Part shown: piece after piece, positions 4,906 through 5,903 of the stretch
Layout: the number at the start of each line of letters is the position of its first letter
Numbering within the stretch: the first letter of the stretch is position 1
Assembly: GCA_938005345.1 (NCBI GenBank)
Contig: CALLNG010000311.1
Span: forward strand, 1 to 5,903
Origin: an uncultured Clostridia bacterium
Lineage (GTDB): Bacteria; Bacillota; Clostridia; RUG12999
Length of the DNA stretch: 5,903 nucleotides
Direction of reading: 5' to 3'
The notes under the pieces: generated by a model
What the model saw: only the letters and a program-made list of their open reading frames with translations
The model's database searches: none
Told to the model about the DNA's origin: nothing
Position numbers and translations under genes: made by a program

Positions 4906-5903
4906 ATGAAACAAATTAAAGTGGCCCAAATTGGAATGGGAAGCCGTGGTTTGAGCTTATTGGAAGCGGTCATTTTGCCACAGGAAGGTGTGGAGGTTGC
5001 AGCGGTATGCGATACCTATGCAGATAGGACACAACAGGCGGCGGAAAAGGTGGAGGCGTTTTGCGGGAAACGGCCGCTGGCGACGCAGGACTACCGGGAT
5101 ATTTTAAAATGCAGTGACATTGATGCCGTGCTGATCACATCAGCCTGGGAATCGCACATCCCCATTGCAATAGAGGCGATGCGCGCAGGAAAATATGTTG
5201 GTATGGAAGTGGGCGGCGCATATAATCTGAAGGAGTGCTGGAACCTGGTAGAGACGTCGGAACAAACTGGAATCCCATGTATGTTGCTGGAAAATTGCTG
5301 CTATGGAAAAGAGGAGCTAATGGTGCTCAACATGGTGCGCCAGGGTGTACTGGGAGACGTGGTGCACTGTGAAGGCGGATACCGCCATGATTTGCGCGAT
5401 GAAATCGCGCAGGGCGAGAAAAACCGCCATTACCGTCTGCGCAATTACCTTAACCGTAATTGTGAAAACTATCCAACACATGAATTGGGCCCTATTGCCA
5501 AAGTGCTGGACATTAACCGTGGAAACCGTATGGTGTCGCTGGTATCGGTGGCTTCTAAAGCAAGTGGACTAAGGGAATACATTAAAATGGAGAAAGATAC
5601 GGATAAACGTCTGTTGGATAAGCAATTTGCCCAGGGAGATGTTGTTACTACTATCATCCGCTGTGCACGTGGGGAAACCATTACGCTCACTTTGGACACA
5701 ACGCTGCCCCGTCCATATTCCCGTGGATTCATGGTGCAGGGTACCCTTGGCATGTATATGGAAGACAACCGTTCCGTCTTTTTGGACAAAACGGACCGGG
5801 ACAAACATTTTTCCTGGCAGAAGCAATGGGGCAATGCAGACACGTATTACCAAACCTACCGGCATCCTATTTGGGAGCGGTATGAACAGGAAGGAATCAA
5901 AGG
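4906..5903 (+). CDS. GH109-like Gfo/Idh/MocA family protein, 3' end outside the window
   Basis: The gene is open to the window edge with 332 codons and no stop. The N-terminus is an NAD(P)-binding Rossmann fold with GMGSRG at 10-15, a VCD acidic strand end near 34-36, and the family's AGKYVGMEV segment (94-102). From there it follows family GH109 (alpha-N-acetylgalactosaminidase, an NAD-dependent redox-assisted glycosidase) closely: ECWNLVETSEQTG (110-122), MLLENCCYG (126-134), EGGYRHDLR (156-164) and YPTHELGPIAKVLDINRGNR (189-208). Glu129, Tyr159, His161, Arg177, Tyr189 and His192 appear to match residues described around the active site of the Elizabethkingia enzyme (from memory of that family). 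The more common Gly after the His is Glu here (THELGP). ATG 4906 has AGGAGGG seven bases upstream. It lies 66 bases after the GH29-like gene with no terminator between them, so they are probably one transcript. No signal peptide is seen. A plain sugar dehydrogenase role is the main alternative. Confidence 0.87.
   Translation, partial: MKQIKVAQIGMGSRGLSLLEAVILPQEGVEVAAVCDTYADRTQQAAEKVEAFCGKRPLATQDYRDILKCSDIDAVLITSAWESHIPIAIEAMRAGKYVGMEVGGAYNLKECWNLVETSEQTGIPCMLLENCCYGKEELMVLNMVRQGVLGDVVHCEGGYRHDLRDEIAQGEKNRHYRLRNYLNRNCENYPTHELGPIAKVLDINRGNRMVSLVSVASKASGLREYIKMEKDTDKRLLDKQFAQGDVVTTIIRCARGETITLTLDTTLPRPYSRGFMVQGTLGMYMEDNRSVFLDKTDRDKHFSWQKQWGNADTYYQTYRHPIWERYEQEGIK

Overview
The window looks like a chromosomal segment of a gut-type Gram-positive bacterium, most likely a member of class Clostridia. 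This rests on near-consensus AGGAGG-type ribosome binding sites before almost every gene, a TTG start, a sigma-A-type TTGAAA-17-TATAAT promoter, an RNA polymerase sigma factor paired with a DUF4367-like membrane protein, and Clostridia-style glycan genes under an AraC regulator. No rRNA, tRNA, CRISPR array, insertion sequence or phage structural gene was recognised. The genus cannot be fixed from the sequence alone.

Left unit (about 246-2219, + strand). A strong terminator (120-154) closes an upstream gene outside the window. A near-consensus promoter (246-274) then starts a tight cluster: a 64-residue basic small ORF (294-488) whose TGA overlaps the next ATG as TGATG; an ECF-like sigma-70 factor (488-1036); and, overlapping it by 14 bases, a single-pass membrane protein with an extracytoplasmic DUF4367-like domain (1023-1700), the likely anti-sigma partner. 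After 78 bases comes a small secreted protein (1779-2219). Its entire Shine-Dalgarno sequence lies in the 3' arm of a 17-bp hairpin (1728-1772) followed by five T. This hairpin, together with the coupled small ORF, is the most unusual part of the window. It suggests the secreted protein is separately gated, by attenuation, by translational masking, or by an internal promoter that skips the 5' arm.

Middle (2220-2921). This stretch holds a degraded, frame-broken coding remnant (about 2270-2749), a perfect 13-bp palindrome (2797-2809), and a strong + strand terminator (2844-2882). No intact gene is visible.

Right unit (2922-5903). An AraC-family regulator on the minus strand (2922-3764) diverges from a + strand pair: a short GH29-like (alpha-L-fucosidase-related) protein (3919-4839) and a GH109-like Gfo/Idh/MocA protein (4906 to beyond the window). 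The 154-bp divergent intergenic region carries three TTTATAG half-sites and a 17-bp near-palindrome. These sit against a + strand promoter with a good -10 and no recognisable -35, as expected for an activator-dependent promoter. The pair suggests intracellular processing of fucose- and N-acetylgalactosamine-containing sugars, for example from host mucin or blood-group-A-type glycans; that substrate is inference.
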